64,000 bases of DNA from Sinorhizobium numidicum (lineage in GTDB: Bacteria; Pseudomonadota; Alphaproteobacteria; Rhizobiales; Rhizobiaceae), in the NCBI RefSeq assembly GCF_029892045.1, contig NZ_CP120368.1:2230001-2294000 (forward strand), read 5' to 3'. Made by a program: the position numbers and the translations under genes. Shown here piece by piece: positions 25,719 to 35,622 of this stretch (the first letter of the stretch is position 1; every line of letters begins with the position of its first letter). The notes beneath the pieces are model-generated. The model saw only the letters and a list, made by a program, of their open reading frames with translations. It made no database searches and had not been told where the DNA came from.

Positions 25719-26723
25719 TCAGGCCGAGCGCGACAGAGCACTAAGAAGATTATCTTCGCGTTCGTAGTCGAACTGTTCCCAAGGATAGGCAGCGAGTTGC
25801 GGCAAGACGCTTCGCCAATCCCGGTTGCGCGTCGCCTCGATAAGCCAAAGCACCGCATCCGGCACCGTCTCTTTATAGGTGCCGGCGTTGGGTGCCAAAC
25901 TCGAGCAGACGACGGGACATTCGACTGACCACGGGCTCATTCCAGCGGACGGCGGATACGGCTCATCGCTGAGCCCGACGATATCGGCATATCGGTCCAT
26001 CGTCGCCATGATGGCTTTGCCAATCTCAGCTGCGGTCGGCGCATCGGCGTCGGCGACGTTCAGGATCGACGGTTCGCCTTCCTCAACCGCCCACACCACC
26101 GCCTCGGCGATCGCAGCAACGGAGGTGGTTTGAAACCGGCTTCGCCCCCCGTATGCCAGCGGAATGCGCTGGCGGCCATCCAGGAGCCGACGCACGAACC
26201 ACCACTCCCGCGCGTGCTTGCTATAGGGTCCGTGGATCGCTGCAGGACGGAGAATGGTGGCGCGGCCCTGAGCGTGATCAAGGAGCCGCTTCTCCATTGC
26301 TACTTTCCTGGTGGAGTATGTCTTTGGGCCCGGTTCGACGGTCGGCTGATTCTCACCGATGGGTACGGGAAAGCACGGGAAACCGCATTGACTGGCTTCA
26401 TCCAGGGTACGGCCATGCTCGTCGCGATAGACGCTGGCACTGGACACCGCAATGATGTGGCCAACGGAAGCTTCCACCGAGAGGAGCTTGTCCGCGTCTG
26501 GTTCGTCAAACGCTATGCAGTCCATCAGTAAATCTGCACCGTGGCCGATCGCGGTCGCTAACGCCCCCGGTTCACGGTGGTCAAAGGGGACGTGCCGCCA
26601 CAGGCCTTCGAGGGGCGGCGGCGTTCGCGAAGCAAGCCGGACGGTCCAACCCTCCCGCGCCAATCGCTTGGCAACCCCGATTCCGATCTGACCGGTGCCG
26701 CCGATGATGAATGCAGAAGCCAT
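25719..26723 (-). CDS. NAD-dependent epimerase/dehydratase (extended SDR-like)
   Basis: 334 residues. Rossmann motif FIIGGTGQIGIGVAKRL at the N-terminus, then VSSASVYRDEHGRTLDE and the catalytic YSTRK (YxxxK), as in extended SDRs acting on sugar nucleotides or related substrates; RPAAIHGPYSKHAREWW follows. Monocistronic as far as visible, divergent from a TetR locus. Substrate unknown. Confidence 0.85.
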   Translation of the reverse strand: MASAFIIGGTGQIGIGVAKRLAREGWTVRLASRTPPPLEGLWRHVPFDHREPGALATAIGHGADLLMDCIAFDEPDADKLLSVEASVGHIIAVSSASVYRDEHGRTLDEASQCGFPCFPVPIGENQPTVEPGPKTYSTRKVAMEKRLLDHAQGRATILRPAAIHGPYSKHAREWWFVRRLLDGRQRIPLAYGGRSRFQTTSVAAIAEAVVWAVEEGEPSILNVADADAPTAAEIGKAIMATMDRYADIVGLSDEPYPPSAGMSPWSVECPVVCSSLAPNAGTYKETVPDAVLWLIEATRNRDWRSVLPQLAAYPWEQFDYEREDNLLSALSRSA

Positions 26724-26866
26724 GCCGAGAGCATGCCGGTACCAGATGAGCTGTCAATGCGTTAAGAGTGATTTCCGCTTTGGGTAGTGGGGAGCGGTCA
26801 CTCAAGGCTGGCACTCGGAACGGCCGAATTTGCGCACGAAGCTGACATTTAATGCGGCTGGTGTTG

Positions 26867-26894
26867 ACCAACTAGGACAGTTGTCCTAGTTGGT
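26867..26894. promoter_or_regulatory. Long perfect palindrome upstream of a TetR gene
   Basis: A perfect 28-bp dyad with 13-base arms: left arm ACCAACTAGGACA, two central bases GT, right arm complementary. It ends 26 bp before the TetR start codon and is the obvious operator of the TetR/YCII/Tag unit. Confidence 0.8.
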
Positions 26895-26920
26895 TGAGGC
26901 TCACAGGATAACAACCGCAC

Positions 26921-27502
26921 ATGCCCGCATCATCAACCCGTGACCTCATAATCGAAAAGGCGGATGCCCTCTTCTACGAGGGCGGGTTCGAGGCCACTTC
27001 CTTTGCTGACATCGCCGCAGCCGTGGGCATCTCGCGCGGGAATTTCTATCACCACTTCAAAACCAAGGACGACATACTGGATGCCATTATCTCGCTCCGA
27101 ATCGAGCGAACACGCGCGATGCTCGATGGCTGGCAGGCCACAGGCGACGGCCCGCGCACGCGCATCCTGTCCTTCATCCATATGCTGATCGCAAACCGGA
27201 CCAAGATCATGGCCTTCGGCTGTCCGGTAGGGACGCTCTGCTCGGAACTCGCCAAACTCGATCACGCAGCGCAGGACCACGCGACCGCAATTTTCAGCCT
27301 GTTCCGCGACTGGCTCGCCGGACAATTTCGGGCACTGGGCGCCGGCGACCGGGCTGAGGGGCTGGCGCTGCATCTTCTCGCCTGGTCCCAGGGAGCGGCG
27401 GTCATGGCCACTGCTTTCCGGGACGAGGCATTCATTCACAGCGAGGTGGCCGGGATTGAACACTGGCTGGCCACCCTGCCGGAGCTTTCCCAACCCAACT
27501 AA
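26921..27502 (+). CDS. TetR-family regulator
   Basis: 193 residues. DNA-binding helices: KADALFYEGGFEATSFADIA then GISRGNFYHHFKTKDDILDAI. The ligand domain has MAFGCPVGTLCSELAKLD, as in the AcrR-like subgroup (TetR_C_16/33-type). First gene of a compact unit with a YCII-domain protein 14 bp downstream and a 3-methyladenine glycosylase overlapping that. A perfect palindrome lies upstream. Confidence 0.88.
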   Translation: MPASSTRDLIIEKADALFYEGGFEATSFADIAAAVGISRGNFYHHFKTKDDILDAIISLRIERTRAMLDGWQATGDGPRTRILSFIHMLIANRTKIMAFGCPVGTLCSELAKLDHAAQDHATAIFSLFRDWLAGQFRALGAGDRAEGLALHLLAWSQGAAVMATAFRDEAFIHSEVAGIEHWLATLPELSQPN

Positions 27503-27515
27503 TCAAGGAGCGCCG

Positions 27516-27809
27516 ATGTTCGTCACCTTCCTGAGATTCGCGGAGAACCGGGCCGCTGCGCCGGAGTTCATGGCCGCGCATAATGACTGGATCGCGGAGG
27601 GGTTCGCGGACCGCGCATTCCTCTGCGTCGGCTCACTCCAGCCTGCCGCCGGGGGCGCGATCCTCGCCGATGGCGAAAGCCGGGCGGAGCATGATGCACG
27701 CATCGCTGCCGATCCCTTCGTCGTGCAGGGTATTGTGACCGCCGAGACCTACGAGATCGACCCCAAGCGCACCGTCCCTGCGCTCGACTTCGTGAAGGCA
27801 CCGGCATGA
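27516..27809 (+). CDS. YCII-domain protein (YciI-like)
   Basis: 97 residues from the ATG at 27516 with CAAGGAG upstream. MFVTFLRFAENRAAAPEFMA, then FLCVGSLQPAAGGAIL and ADPFVVQGIVTAETYEI show the ferredoxin-like YCII fold; the His/Asp pair common in this family is represented by AHNDW and EHD. Function is not established for most members. It is translationally coupled (ATGA) to the glycosylase. Confidence 0.82.
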   Translation: MFVTFLRFAENRAAAPEFMAAHNDWIAEGFADRAFLCVGSLQPAAGGAILADGESRAEHDARIAADPFVVQGIVTAETYEIDPKRTVPALDFVKAPA

Positions 27810-28411
27810 GCGCGACCGTTCCCGGTCCAGACGGCCGGCCACGCTGCCGCTGGTGCGCTGCAGCGCCCGAGTTCTTCGACTATCACGACCGCGAATGGGG
27901 CTTCCCGGTCGTGGACGACATCAGGCTTTTCGAGAAGCTCTGCCTCGAGAGCTTTCAGTCTGGCCTGAGCTGGCGCACCATTCTTGCCAAGCGCGAGAAT
28001 TTCCGCGCCGCGTTCGCCGGGTTCGATTTTTGCAAGGTGGCGCGGTTTGACGAGAGAGACGTGACGCGACTGTTGGCGGATGCCGGGATCGTGCGCCATC
28101 GCGGCAAGATCGAGGCGGTCATCAATAATGCCCGCCGCGGCTGCGAACTGGCCGATGCCGAAGGCTCGCTTGCGGCATTCCTCTGGCGCTTCGAGCCGAC
28201 CGACGATGGCGCCCGGCCGCAAAGCCGCTCGACGTCCCCCGCTTCCGAGGCCCTGTCGAAGGAACTGCGCAAGCGCGGCTGGAAATTCGTCGGGCCGACC
28301 ACCGTCTATGCCTTCATGCAGGCGATGGGCCTGATCAACGACCACGCGGAGGAATGTGTCATGCGGAGTGAAGTCGAGAGAGCCCGCGCGGCGTTGTCCC
28401 TCCCTACGTGA
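27806..28411 (+). CDS. tag: DNA-3-methyladenine glycosylase I
   Basis: 201 residues. Signature motifs include RPRCRWCAAAPEFFDYHD at the N-terminus (zinc Cys and conserved Trp), EWGFPVVDDIRLFEKLCLES, FQSGLSWRTILAKRENFR, and C-terminal GWKFVGPTTVYAFMQAMGLI with NDHAEEC (zinc ligands His and Cys). It removes 3-methyladenine from alkylated DNA. The start overlaps the YCII stop, in a TetR-headed unit, so its expression may respond to the TetR ligand rather than to Ada. 28412-28698 shows no gene. Confidence 0.92.
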   Translation: MSATVPGPDGRPRCRWCAAAPEFFDYHDREWGFPVVDDIRLFEKLCLESFQSGLSWRTILAKRENFRAAFAGFDFCKVARFDERDVTRLLADAGIVRHRGKIEAVINNARRGCELADAEGSLAAFLWRFEPTDDGARPQSRSTSPASEALSKELRKRGWKFVGPTTVYAFMQAMGLINDHAEECVMRSEVERARAALSLPT

Positions 28412-28698
28412 TGGCATGTCCGCAATGGGCTCAATCGAGCCATTCATCGCGTAGAACGGCAATGACAGCAAGGGGTCGACCTTTCCCGTTCCGATCGTCG
28501 CAAAGGGGTGGAGAGCGGCCATTTACCGAACCGTCTCAAAACGCTGTCGCGAACCTTGTCTCGCGCCGTGCTATACTGACTAAGCCAACCTGCACTGCGC
28601 CGCAGTTAGCGAAAATGCCTCGCCGCTGCGGACACACAGAACGTTGAACCGCGGGAGTCGCCAGTCCGGACCAGAGATAAAACGACAGGGAGGATGAC

Positions 28699-29136
28699 GT
28701 GTCCCTTGACGCAAATGACTTCGATCAAGCAGTCGAAAAATACCACCTGGCTCTGGATGAGTTCATGAAAGGAAACCCCGCGCCTGCGAAGGAGCTCTTT
28801 TCCCAACGAGACGATGTAACACTGGGCAATCCCTTCGGCCCTTTCGCGCATGGATGGAAGCAGGTCGTTGAGACGATGGAGCAGGCGGCATCGAATTACA
28901 GGGACGGCGATGCTACCGGCTTCGAAAATATAGCGAAGTGTGTGACGTCTGAGCTGGCATACCTCGTCGAAGTAGAGCGGCTCAGGTCCAAGGTCGGCGG
29001 TCGGAGCGATATCACCCCTCTGGCGTTACGCGTGACGAGCGTCTTTCGCCCAGAAGATGGTCTCTGGAAGATTGTGCATCGTCATGCCGATCCGATAACG
29101 ACGGCTCAGCCGGCCGATTCGGTACTCCGCCGATAG
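28699..29136 (+). CDS. SnoaL/NTF2-like protein (ketosteroid-isomerase-like fold)
   Basis: 145 residues from a GTG preceded by AGGGAGGA. The sequence ALDEFMKGNPAPAKELFSQR, NPFGPFAHGWKQVVETM and VFRPEDGLWKIVHRHADPI fits NTF2-like SnoaL_3/DUF4440 proteins. Catalytic role unknown. The insertion sequence lies 137 bp downstream. Confidence 0.78.
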   Translation: MSLDANDFDQAVEKYHLALDEFMKGNPAPAKELFSQRDDVTLGNPFGPFAHGWKQVVETMEQAASNYRDGDATGFENIAKCVTSELAYLVEVERLRSKVGGRSDITPLALRVTSVFRPEDGLWKIVHRHADPITTAQPADSVLRR

Positions 29137-29273
29137 ACGCGGTTGCGGTTTGGGGAAGCGGTTCCATCTCGTAACATCCTCGCTGCGGCAGAGCGGCTAT
29201 TCTTCAGTCCGTTCTCTGCTAGGGGTCGGCCCGCGTCATCGGGCTCGCAGCATCGGACGGCCGCTCTGGGAGC

Positions 29274-30852
29274 GATATTGTTGAAAAACTTGGCATTGCC
29301 GATGCTTGGGACGCGTGATTCAATCCTCTGAGTGATTTGCAGGGGATCAGGCGAATGATGGGATGTCAGGCGGTTCCGGCGCAGCTCTTCTACGACTTCT
29401 GCCTCGATGAACATGTCCCTGCGGATCATCTGCTGCGCGGGATCGATCGTCACCTCGATCTCGATAGCGTTCGAGCACAGTTGAAGCCTTTCTATAGCAA
29501 CACTGGTCGGCCCTCAGTTGATCCTGAGCTGATGATGCGAATGCTGATCATCGGCTACAGCATGGGTATCCGGTCGGAACGGCGACTTTGCGAGGAGGTC
29601 CATCTCAATCTCGCATATCGGTGGTTTTGCCGCCTTGGCCTGGACGGAAAGGTACCGGATCATTCCAGCTTTTCGAAGAACCGTCATGGCCGGTTCCGGC
29701 AAAGTGATATCCTCCGGCACATGTTTGAGACTGTGGTGGAACGGTGCCTTGCCCAAGGGCTGGTGGGAGCAGAAGGCTTTGCGGTTGATGCCAGCCTGAT
29801 CGCGGCGGACGCCAACAAGCAGCGTTCGGTGCCCGGCACTGAATGGAAAGCCGAAGACGATGCTGGCCGCTCGGTTCAGGAGTATTTGGCGGTTCTGGAT
29901 GACGCTGCTTTTGGCGCTGCCTCGCCGGTGACGCCGAAGTTCATTTCGCAATCCGACCCGGCAGCTCAGTGGACAGGTGCTCATAAGGGGCATGCCTTCT
30001 TCGCCTACGCCACCAATTATCTGATCGATACTGATCACGGTATCATTCTTGATGTCGAGGCGACGCGAGCGATCCGTCAGGCGGAGGTCGGAGCATCCCG
30101 CACGATGATCGACAGAACCGAGAACCGCTTCGGCTTGACGCCAGGCTATCTGGCAGCCGACAGCGCTTACGGTTCTGCTGACAATCTTGCCTGGCTGGTG
30201 AAGGAAAAGGACATCGCGCCGCACATTCCCGTGTTTGATAAATCCAACAGGACGGACGGGACCTTCTCGCGTTCGGACTTCACCTGGGATGGCGAGGGAG
30301 ATCGCTACATCTGCCCGGCGGGCAAGGAATTGGTTCAGTTCCGCCGCACCTACGCGACGCCCCGATCGGGCATCACCAGTGAAGGCACCCGGCTTTATCG
30401 GGCCAGCAAGAAGGACTGTGATGTGTGCGATCTGAAGCAGCGCTGCTGCCCGAATGCAGTTGCTCGCAAGGTGCCGCGTGATCTCAACGAAGATGCCCGC
30501 GATGTGGCCAGAGCAATTGCCGCCACACCCGCTTACGAGCGTTCCCGGCATCGCCGCAAGAAGGTCGAGATGCTCTTCGCTCACCTCAAACGCATTCTCC
30601 GGATGGCGCGTTTGAGGCTGCGAGGTCCATGTGGTGCGCGAGACGAATTCCTGCTTGCAGCAACCGCCCAGAACCTCAGAAGACTGGCGAAACTCAGACC
30701 ACAAAGGCCACCACACGGCGTCATTGCCGCATAAAAGCAGCCAGTAAGGATACCCTGCGCCAAAGTGCGGGGCAGATAACCGATCATCCCTACCGGAAAG
30801 ATGCTGCAACAGCCCGATGAACAGTTAACTGGCCGAGTTTTTCAACGATATC
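29274..30852 (+). mobile_element. Complete IS1182-like insertion sequence
   Basis: Terminal inverted repeats: left GATATTGTTGAAAAACT at 29274, right its near-complement ending at 30852 (about 21 bp with GCC/GGC extension, two mismatches). GGAGC is present directly before the left end (29269-29273) and directly after the right end (30853-30857), a 5-bp target duplication. One intact transposase gene fills the 1579-bp element. The sequence looks recent, with no decay. Confidence 0.85.
29355..30734 (+). CDS. IS1182-family DDE transposase
   Basis: About 459 residues from the ATG at 29355; a TTG at 29337 is in frame. DDE residues are visible: FAVDASLIAADA (first Asp), LAADSAYGSADN (second Asp) and RRKKVEMLFAHLKRIL (Glu). 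A Cys cluster DCDVCDLKQRCCPN precedes the third motif, typical of IS1182-type enzymes. Intact frame and inverted repeats suggest an active element. Confidence 0.92.
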   Translation: MMGCQAVPAQLFYDFCLDEHVPADHLLRGIDRHLDLDSVRAQLKPFYSNTGRPSVDPELMMRMLIIGYSMGIRSERRLCEEVHLNLAYRWFCRLGLDGKVPDHSSFSKNRHGRFRQSDILRHMFETVVERCLAQGLVGAEGFAVDASLIAADANKQRSVPGTEWKAEDDAGRSVQEYLAVLDDAAFGAASPVTPKFISQSDPAAQWTGAHKGHAFFAYATNYLIDTDHGIILDVEATRAIRQAEVGASRTMIDRTENRFGLTPGYLAADSAYGSADNLAWLVKEKDIAPHIPVFDKSNRTDGTFSRSDFTWDGEGDRYICPAGKELVQFRRTYATPRSGITSEGTRLYRASKKDCDVCDLKQRCCPNAVARKVPRDLNEDARDVARAIAATPAYERSRHRRKKVEMLFAHLKRILRMARLRLRGPCGARDEFLLAATAQNLRRLAKLRPQRPPHGVIAA

Positions 30853-30989
30853 GGAGCAATTGCGGACATTGGCAACAAGCCTGATCATCGGCCAGGTGCC
30901 ATTGCTCAGCAAAGGGTCAGAACTTGCTCATGCCGCTCACGGTGGCCTAAGCTAGATTGAAGGCCTCACTCGTGCCCGGAGACAAGGCA

Positions 30990-31580
30990 ATGGCAGGAAA
31001 CACGGAAAGCGGTGGCGGACGGCGCAGGCGTTTTTGGAGGATAGCGCCTTGGGTGATCGCAGCACTCATATTGCTGCTGCCCCTGATCGCGATGCAGTTC
31101 ACCGATGAAGTGGTCTGGGACGAGACGGATTTCGCGGTCATCGGCGCCATGCTGTTCGGCGCTTGCGGCGCCTACGAGCTGGCAGCAAGGATGACAGGCA
31201 ATATCGCCTACCGCGCCGCCGTCGGCGTTGCGGTCGTGGCGGCATTCATCCTCATTTGGATAAACCTTGCGGTCGGCATCATCGGGTCTGAGGATCAACC
31301 AGCCAACCTGATGTATGGCGGAGTGCTCGCCGTCGGGATCCTCGGCGCCCTCATCGTGCGCTTCCAGCCCCATGGCATGGCGCGCGCGTTGGCCGCGACG
31401 GCGCTCGCTCAGGCGTTGGTCGGCGTGATCGCCCTGATCGCCGGATTGGGCTCCACCGGGGCGAACTGGCCAGGGGCTATTGTCGTCCTGACCGGATTCT
31501 TCGCCTTGCTGTGGCTTGTATCGGCCTGGCTGTTCCGGAAAGCGGCGCGGGAGCAAACATCCGCGGGCGCAGCGCCGTAG
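30990..31580 (+). CDS. Integral membrane protein of unknown function
   Basis: 196 residues from the ATG at 30990. A basic N-terminus (GGGRRRRFWRIAPW) precedes about six hydrophobic segments, the first being VIAALILLLPLIAMQF. ESxED-like acidic residues lie in loops; no transporter signature is recognised. It stands alone between the insertion sequence and a cyclase gene on the other strand. Confidence 0.72.
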   Translation: MAGNTESGGGRRRRFWRIAPWVIAALILLLPLIAMQFTDEVVWDETDFAVIGAMLFGACGAYELAARMTGNIAYRAAVGVAVVAAFILIWINLAVGIIGSEDQPANLMYGGVLAVGILGALIVRFQPHGMARALAATALAQALVGVIALIAGLGSTGANWPGAIVVLTGFFALLWLVSAWLFRKAAREQTSAGAAP

Positions 31581-31720
31581 GTTCGGCCTGCAACGTCCGC
31601 TGTCCACCGAGGGCGCGGTGTCCCATCTCAATTCACAGCCTTCATGTGACGATGGTCTGGGAAGCGATGGAACTCTGCTGGTCAACGTGGCTGAAGCCGC
31701 ATGTCTGTCCCGTTGCGTAT

Positions 31721-33481
31721 TTAGATGGAGACTCCGGCCTGGCGGAGTCCGTCCACCAGCCGATCGAACAGATTGGCATCGCGGTAGGGTAAGGCCCGCT
31801 TGAGGTGATCGACAGAGAAATTCGGCTTAATCTCCAGCATCTCCCGCCAATAGCGTCGCGCTTCTTCGTGGCGGCCGATGCGACCATAGAGACAGGCGAG
31901 ATAAAACCGCGTCATGTCCGATCGTGGCGCAAGTGTCAGCCGTCGCTTGAAGGCGATCTCGGCCTCGTCGAAGCGCCCGAGGCTCAACAGAGCCCGCCCC
32001 AGGAAATGCAGCGACATATCGAATTGCGGGTCGAGCCGGTGGGCGCGCGTGTACAGCGCCACCGCCTCTTCGTGCCGACCCTCAAAATCCCTTATCGTGC
32101 CCAGTGCGGTATAGGCGCTGGCCGAATTGGGGTCGAGTTCGATCGCCCGCTCTGCGGCGTCCTCCGCCTCGTCCAGACGCCGCATCCAGGCAAGGACAAG
32201 CGAGAGTGCGTGATGGCCTAGCGGCTCGGTGTCGTCCGTATCAATTGCCTTTTGGGCCAGTTCGAACGCCTGTGTGAGATTTTCCGGCGTCGCGCCGTTC
32301 CACTGGTTGATGAAGTCGGTTAAGGCGATGATCGACAGCAAAGCATAGGCGGCCGCCAGCCCCGGATCGATGGCGACGACGCGCTCCAGCATGGCGCGCG
32401 CCTCCATGGACGATACCGCGCTGAACTGCAGCATCGTCTGGCGCGAGCGGACGAGCAGGTCGTAGGCTGCCGGATCGACCTTGCCGCGGCTCTCGCGCCG
32501 CTCCTCTTCGCCGGCCGTCAGCTTCACTCTGAGCGCGTCGACGATGGTGCGGGTCACTTCGTCCTGAACCGCGAAGATATCCTCGATGCCGCGATCGTAG
32601 CGCTCGGCCCACAGATGACCGCCGGTCGTGCCGTCGATCATCTGGGCGTTGATGCGGATGCGGTCGGCGGCCCTGCGCACGCTGCCTTCCAGGACATAAC
32701 GGACGCCGAGTTCCCGGCTGACCTTGCGGATGTCCGGCGTCTTGCCCTTGTAGGCGAAAGAGGAATTGCGGGCGATCACGAAGAGACCGGACACCTTGGA
32801 AAGATCGGTGATGATGTCCTCGGTGATGCCATCGGCGAAATAACCCTGCTCCGGGTCGCCGGACATGTTGTCAAACGGCAGGACGGCGATCGACGGCTTC
32901 GCCGGAAGCCGCGGCGGGGTTTCCACGGCAGTCTTGATGGGATCGTTCGTGCGGTTCGGCGACCATTTCCAGACATGCACCGGACGCTCGATGTTCTTGA
33001 CCTCGTGATAGCCGCTGTCGACGAAATCGATGCCGGCGCGGCCATGCACATATTCATGAACGCCGTCCGAAATCGCCACGCCGCCGGGATCGGCGAGCGT
33101 CTCGAGACGGGCAGCCACATTGACGCCATCGCCGTAGAGATCGCTGTCCTCGACCATCACGTCGCCGAGATTCACGCCGACACGCAGCACGATAGCCCGG
33201 TCTCTCGGCATGTCTCTGTTTGCGGCCGCCATCGCCTGCTGAAGGGCTGCGGCGCATTCGACGGCATTGACGGCGCTGCCGAATTCGACGAACACGCCAT
33301 CGCCGGTCCGCTTGAAGACGCGGCCCTGATGACACGTGACAAGCGGCTCCAGCACCTCTTTCCATCGCGCCATGAGCAGCGTATGCGTAGCCGTCTCGTC
33401 GCGCTCCATGAGCCGGCTGTAGCCGACCACGTCAGCGGCCAGAATGGCGGCGAGCCGACGTCTGATGGATTCGTTGGCCAT
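31721..33481 (-). CDS. Class III adenylate/guanylate cyclase with TolB-like and TPR regions
   Basis: 586 residues from the ATG at 33481. The N-terminal cyclase domain keeps the metal Asp residues (LAADVVGYSRLM and FKRTGDGVFVEF) and the Asn/Arg transition-state pair (GDGVNVAARLE). A middle segment, PSIAVLPFDNMSGDPEQGYF through YVLEGSVRR, is TolB/FlgO-like, followed by TPR repeats from about residue 400 to the end. No transmembrane helix. This architecture is multiplied in rhizobia, where cAMP signals in symbiosis and stress. The activating signal is unknown. Confidence 0.9.
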   Translation of the reverse strand: MANESIRRRLAAILAADVVGYSRLMERDETATHTLLMARWKEVLEPLVTCHQGRVFKRTGDGVFVEFGSAVNAVECAAALQQAMAAANRDMPRDRAIVLRVGVNLGDVMVEDSDLYGDGVNVAARLETLADPGGVAISDGVHEYVHGRAGIDFVDSGYHEVKNIERPVHVWKWSPNRTNDPIKTAVETPPRLPAKPSIAVLPFDNMSGDPEQGYFADGITEDIITDLSKVSGLFVIARNSSFAYKGKTPDIRKVSRELGVRYVLEGSVRRAADRIRINAQMIDGTTGGHLWAERYDRGIEDIFAVQDEVTRTIVDALRVKLTAGEEERRESRGKVDPAAYDLLVRSRQTMLQFSAVSSMEARAMLERVVAIDPGLAAAYALLSIIALTDFINQWNGATPENLTQAFELAQKAIDTDDTEPLGHHALSLVLAWMRRLDEAEDAAERAIELDPNSASAYTALGTIRDFEGRHEEAVALYTRAHRLDPQFDMSLHFLGRALLSLGRFDEAEIAFKRRLTLAPRSDMTRFYLACLYGRIGRHEEARRYWREMLEIKPNFSVDHLKRALPYRDANLFDRLVDGLRQAGVSI

Positions 33482-33920
33482 ATGCGATGGCGCCTTCCTA
33501 GCCCGATTGCTCAAACTTTACTGCCGTCCTGCGTCCGAGTCTATTCGGCTTGAAGCTGACCTTCGTCAACATCCAACGTTCATTGCAGTGCGCGCCAACG
33601 TCCGGAAAGGCTGCCCGGAAGGGTCCTCTTTCGTGCCGCCTCGATCCCGGCGATTGGTGCAGAACCGATGGCGTGCGCCGGTAGCTAATCTTTTAGGGGC
33701 GTCATCGAGAAGGCCGAGCCCGTCAGGCGCAAAACGCCTGAGTGAATGAAGTGTGGTTCGATTATTCAATTATACCTATTGTATTGTCGACGTAATTTTG
33801 AAATATATTCGCGCTAATTTGACAGTTTTATAATATTATTAGCCTTTCTCTTAGGTGTTATTCTGTTTTGATCTCACTGCGCTATAAGTTCTCTGTAACT
33901 ACGGCGGAGGGAACGAGGTC
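33482..33920. other. AT-rich spacer upstream of the RTX gene
   Basis: Divergent spacer of 439 bp. Roughly 33750-33900 is strikingly AT-rich (runs such as TTATAATATTATTAGCC) against the surrounding high GC. It probably holds the RTX promoter and may be an H-NS-like (MucR/Ros) silenced or acquired segment. No gene seen. Confidence 0.5.
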
Positions 33921-35530
33921 ATGACAAATCTCATCGGAACGAGTGGCGACGACACGCTGCGCGGCATATTGGAGAAGGATCGGCTGTGGGGGCGTCCGGC
34001 AACGATGATCTCGGCGGCGGAGAAGGCGGCGACCTGCTCGATGCCGGCGCCGGCGACGATCTCCTGACGAGTGCGAGCGGCTATGACAGGCTGGATGGCG
34101 GAGAAGGCGACGACAGGATTGTCCTTCTCGGCGTCGGCGGAGCGGTCACGGGTGGTGCCGGTTTCGATCGCTTCACGGTCGACCTTTCGACGACGAGCGA
34201 GACGGTGCGGTTCAACGGCGTCGCCGGTCACGCCATGATCGGCCGTGGCCAGGAGCTCACCGATCATATCTTTTTCAGCAACATCGAGCGGCTGGAGCTG
34301 ACGACCGGGAGCGGCGATGACCGCATCCTGGGCACTGTAGGAAACGATTTGATTTCCACCCGAGGTGGGAACGATGTGATCGGCACCGCGTGGGCGCTCG
34401 ACGTGGGTCCGATTGCTTTCGGCGACGATGTCATCGATGCCGGCGACGGCGACGACATGATCAGCGACGGAGTCGGCGCCAACCGCCTCTCTGGCGGGGC
34501 CGGCAACGACGTCGTCATCACGACGTTCAGCACAGCGGAGGCGGACGGCGGCACCGGCAACGATGTGCTCTACTTGCAACATCACGGCGAGCCTCAGGAC
34601 ATCACCGTCGATCTGGAGCGGGGCACGGCCTCGACCGGCCTCGTTTTCCGCGGCTTCGAGAAAATCGACATCACCCTCGGCAGCGGCGACGACGTGGTCT
34701 TCGGCTCGTCAAACATGATGGGCTCCGTCTTTGCCGGCGAAGGCGACAATGTTCTGATCGGCGGCAGCAGCAGAGATCATTTCGATGCCGGTTCCGGTGA
34801 CGACGTGATGCTCGGCAATGGTGGCGACGACACGCTCATCGGCCGCGGCGGCGTCGATTTCATTGACGGTGGTGACGGCAATGATCTGATCCGGCTCTTC
34901 CGCCCCGAAGGCATAATCGAGGGCGGCGCCGGCGACGACACGCTGCATATCGCGGCAGACCATGTCATGGGCGCCATCGATTTTGACGCGTTGGCCGGCA
35001 TGATGGGCCCGAGCCTGGTGTTCCGCGGGATCGAGAGCTTCCGGGTGGTCACGAATTTGTACGATCAAAACGACGACACGCTGCGCGGCGGCGGCGGCAA
35101 CGACGTCCTCGCCAGCAATAACGGCGACGATCTCATCGACGGTCGGGCGGGCGACGACGAAATCTCGGGGGGCGGCGGCGCCGACCGCCTGATCGGCGGC
35201 GCGGGTGACGACCAAATCTGGGGTGGGGGCGGCGCCGACCAGTTAATTGGCGGAGCAGGTGCCGATACCTTCATCTGGAGCCGCGGCGCCTTGACCGGCA
35301 ACGGCATCGACCGCGTCGTCGACTTCGACCCGGCGAGCGGCGATGTGCTGCGGTTCGACCGGAGTGCCCTGCGCGCGATGGGCATCCGCGACTTCGACGG
35401 CTTTCTCTCGCTGGCCTCGGACACGGAGGACGGCGTCTTTGTCTCCTACGGCTTCGGGAGCCGCGACGGTATCCTGCTTGAGGGGGTGGCTCTCTCCAGT
35501 CTCCGCTCCGACGACGTACTTTTCTTCTGA
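33921..35530 (+). pseudogene. RTX calcium-binding repeat protein with a frameshift near its start
   Basis: The ATG at 33921, with GGAGGGAACG upstream, opens IGTSGDDTLRG and runs to DRLWG; the main frame continues one base over from 33986 (GASGNDDLGGGEGGDLL). The join is a run of five G at 33988-33992; one more G would fuse the frames. The body has many GGxGxDxux nonapeptide repeats in two blocks (about 34000-34500 and 35080-35280), separated by longer spacers, and a C-terminal end (GADTFIW...DVLFF) typical of type I secretion signals. Possible phase variation, pseudogene or sequence error; a GTG at 33986 could give a shorter product. Confidence 0.75.
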
Positions 35531-35622
35531 CCCGCCGGGCAGCGGGGTATCTGGTCACGTCCCTTAGCGGGAGCACGATGAGGCGTGGCCAGCTTATCGT
35601 GCTGAACTGCCCAGCAGAGCGA

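Noticed and set aside
27749..28522. 257-codon minus-strand frame opposite tag
   Set aside because: Antisense to a convincing glycosylase with intact zinc motifs.
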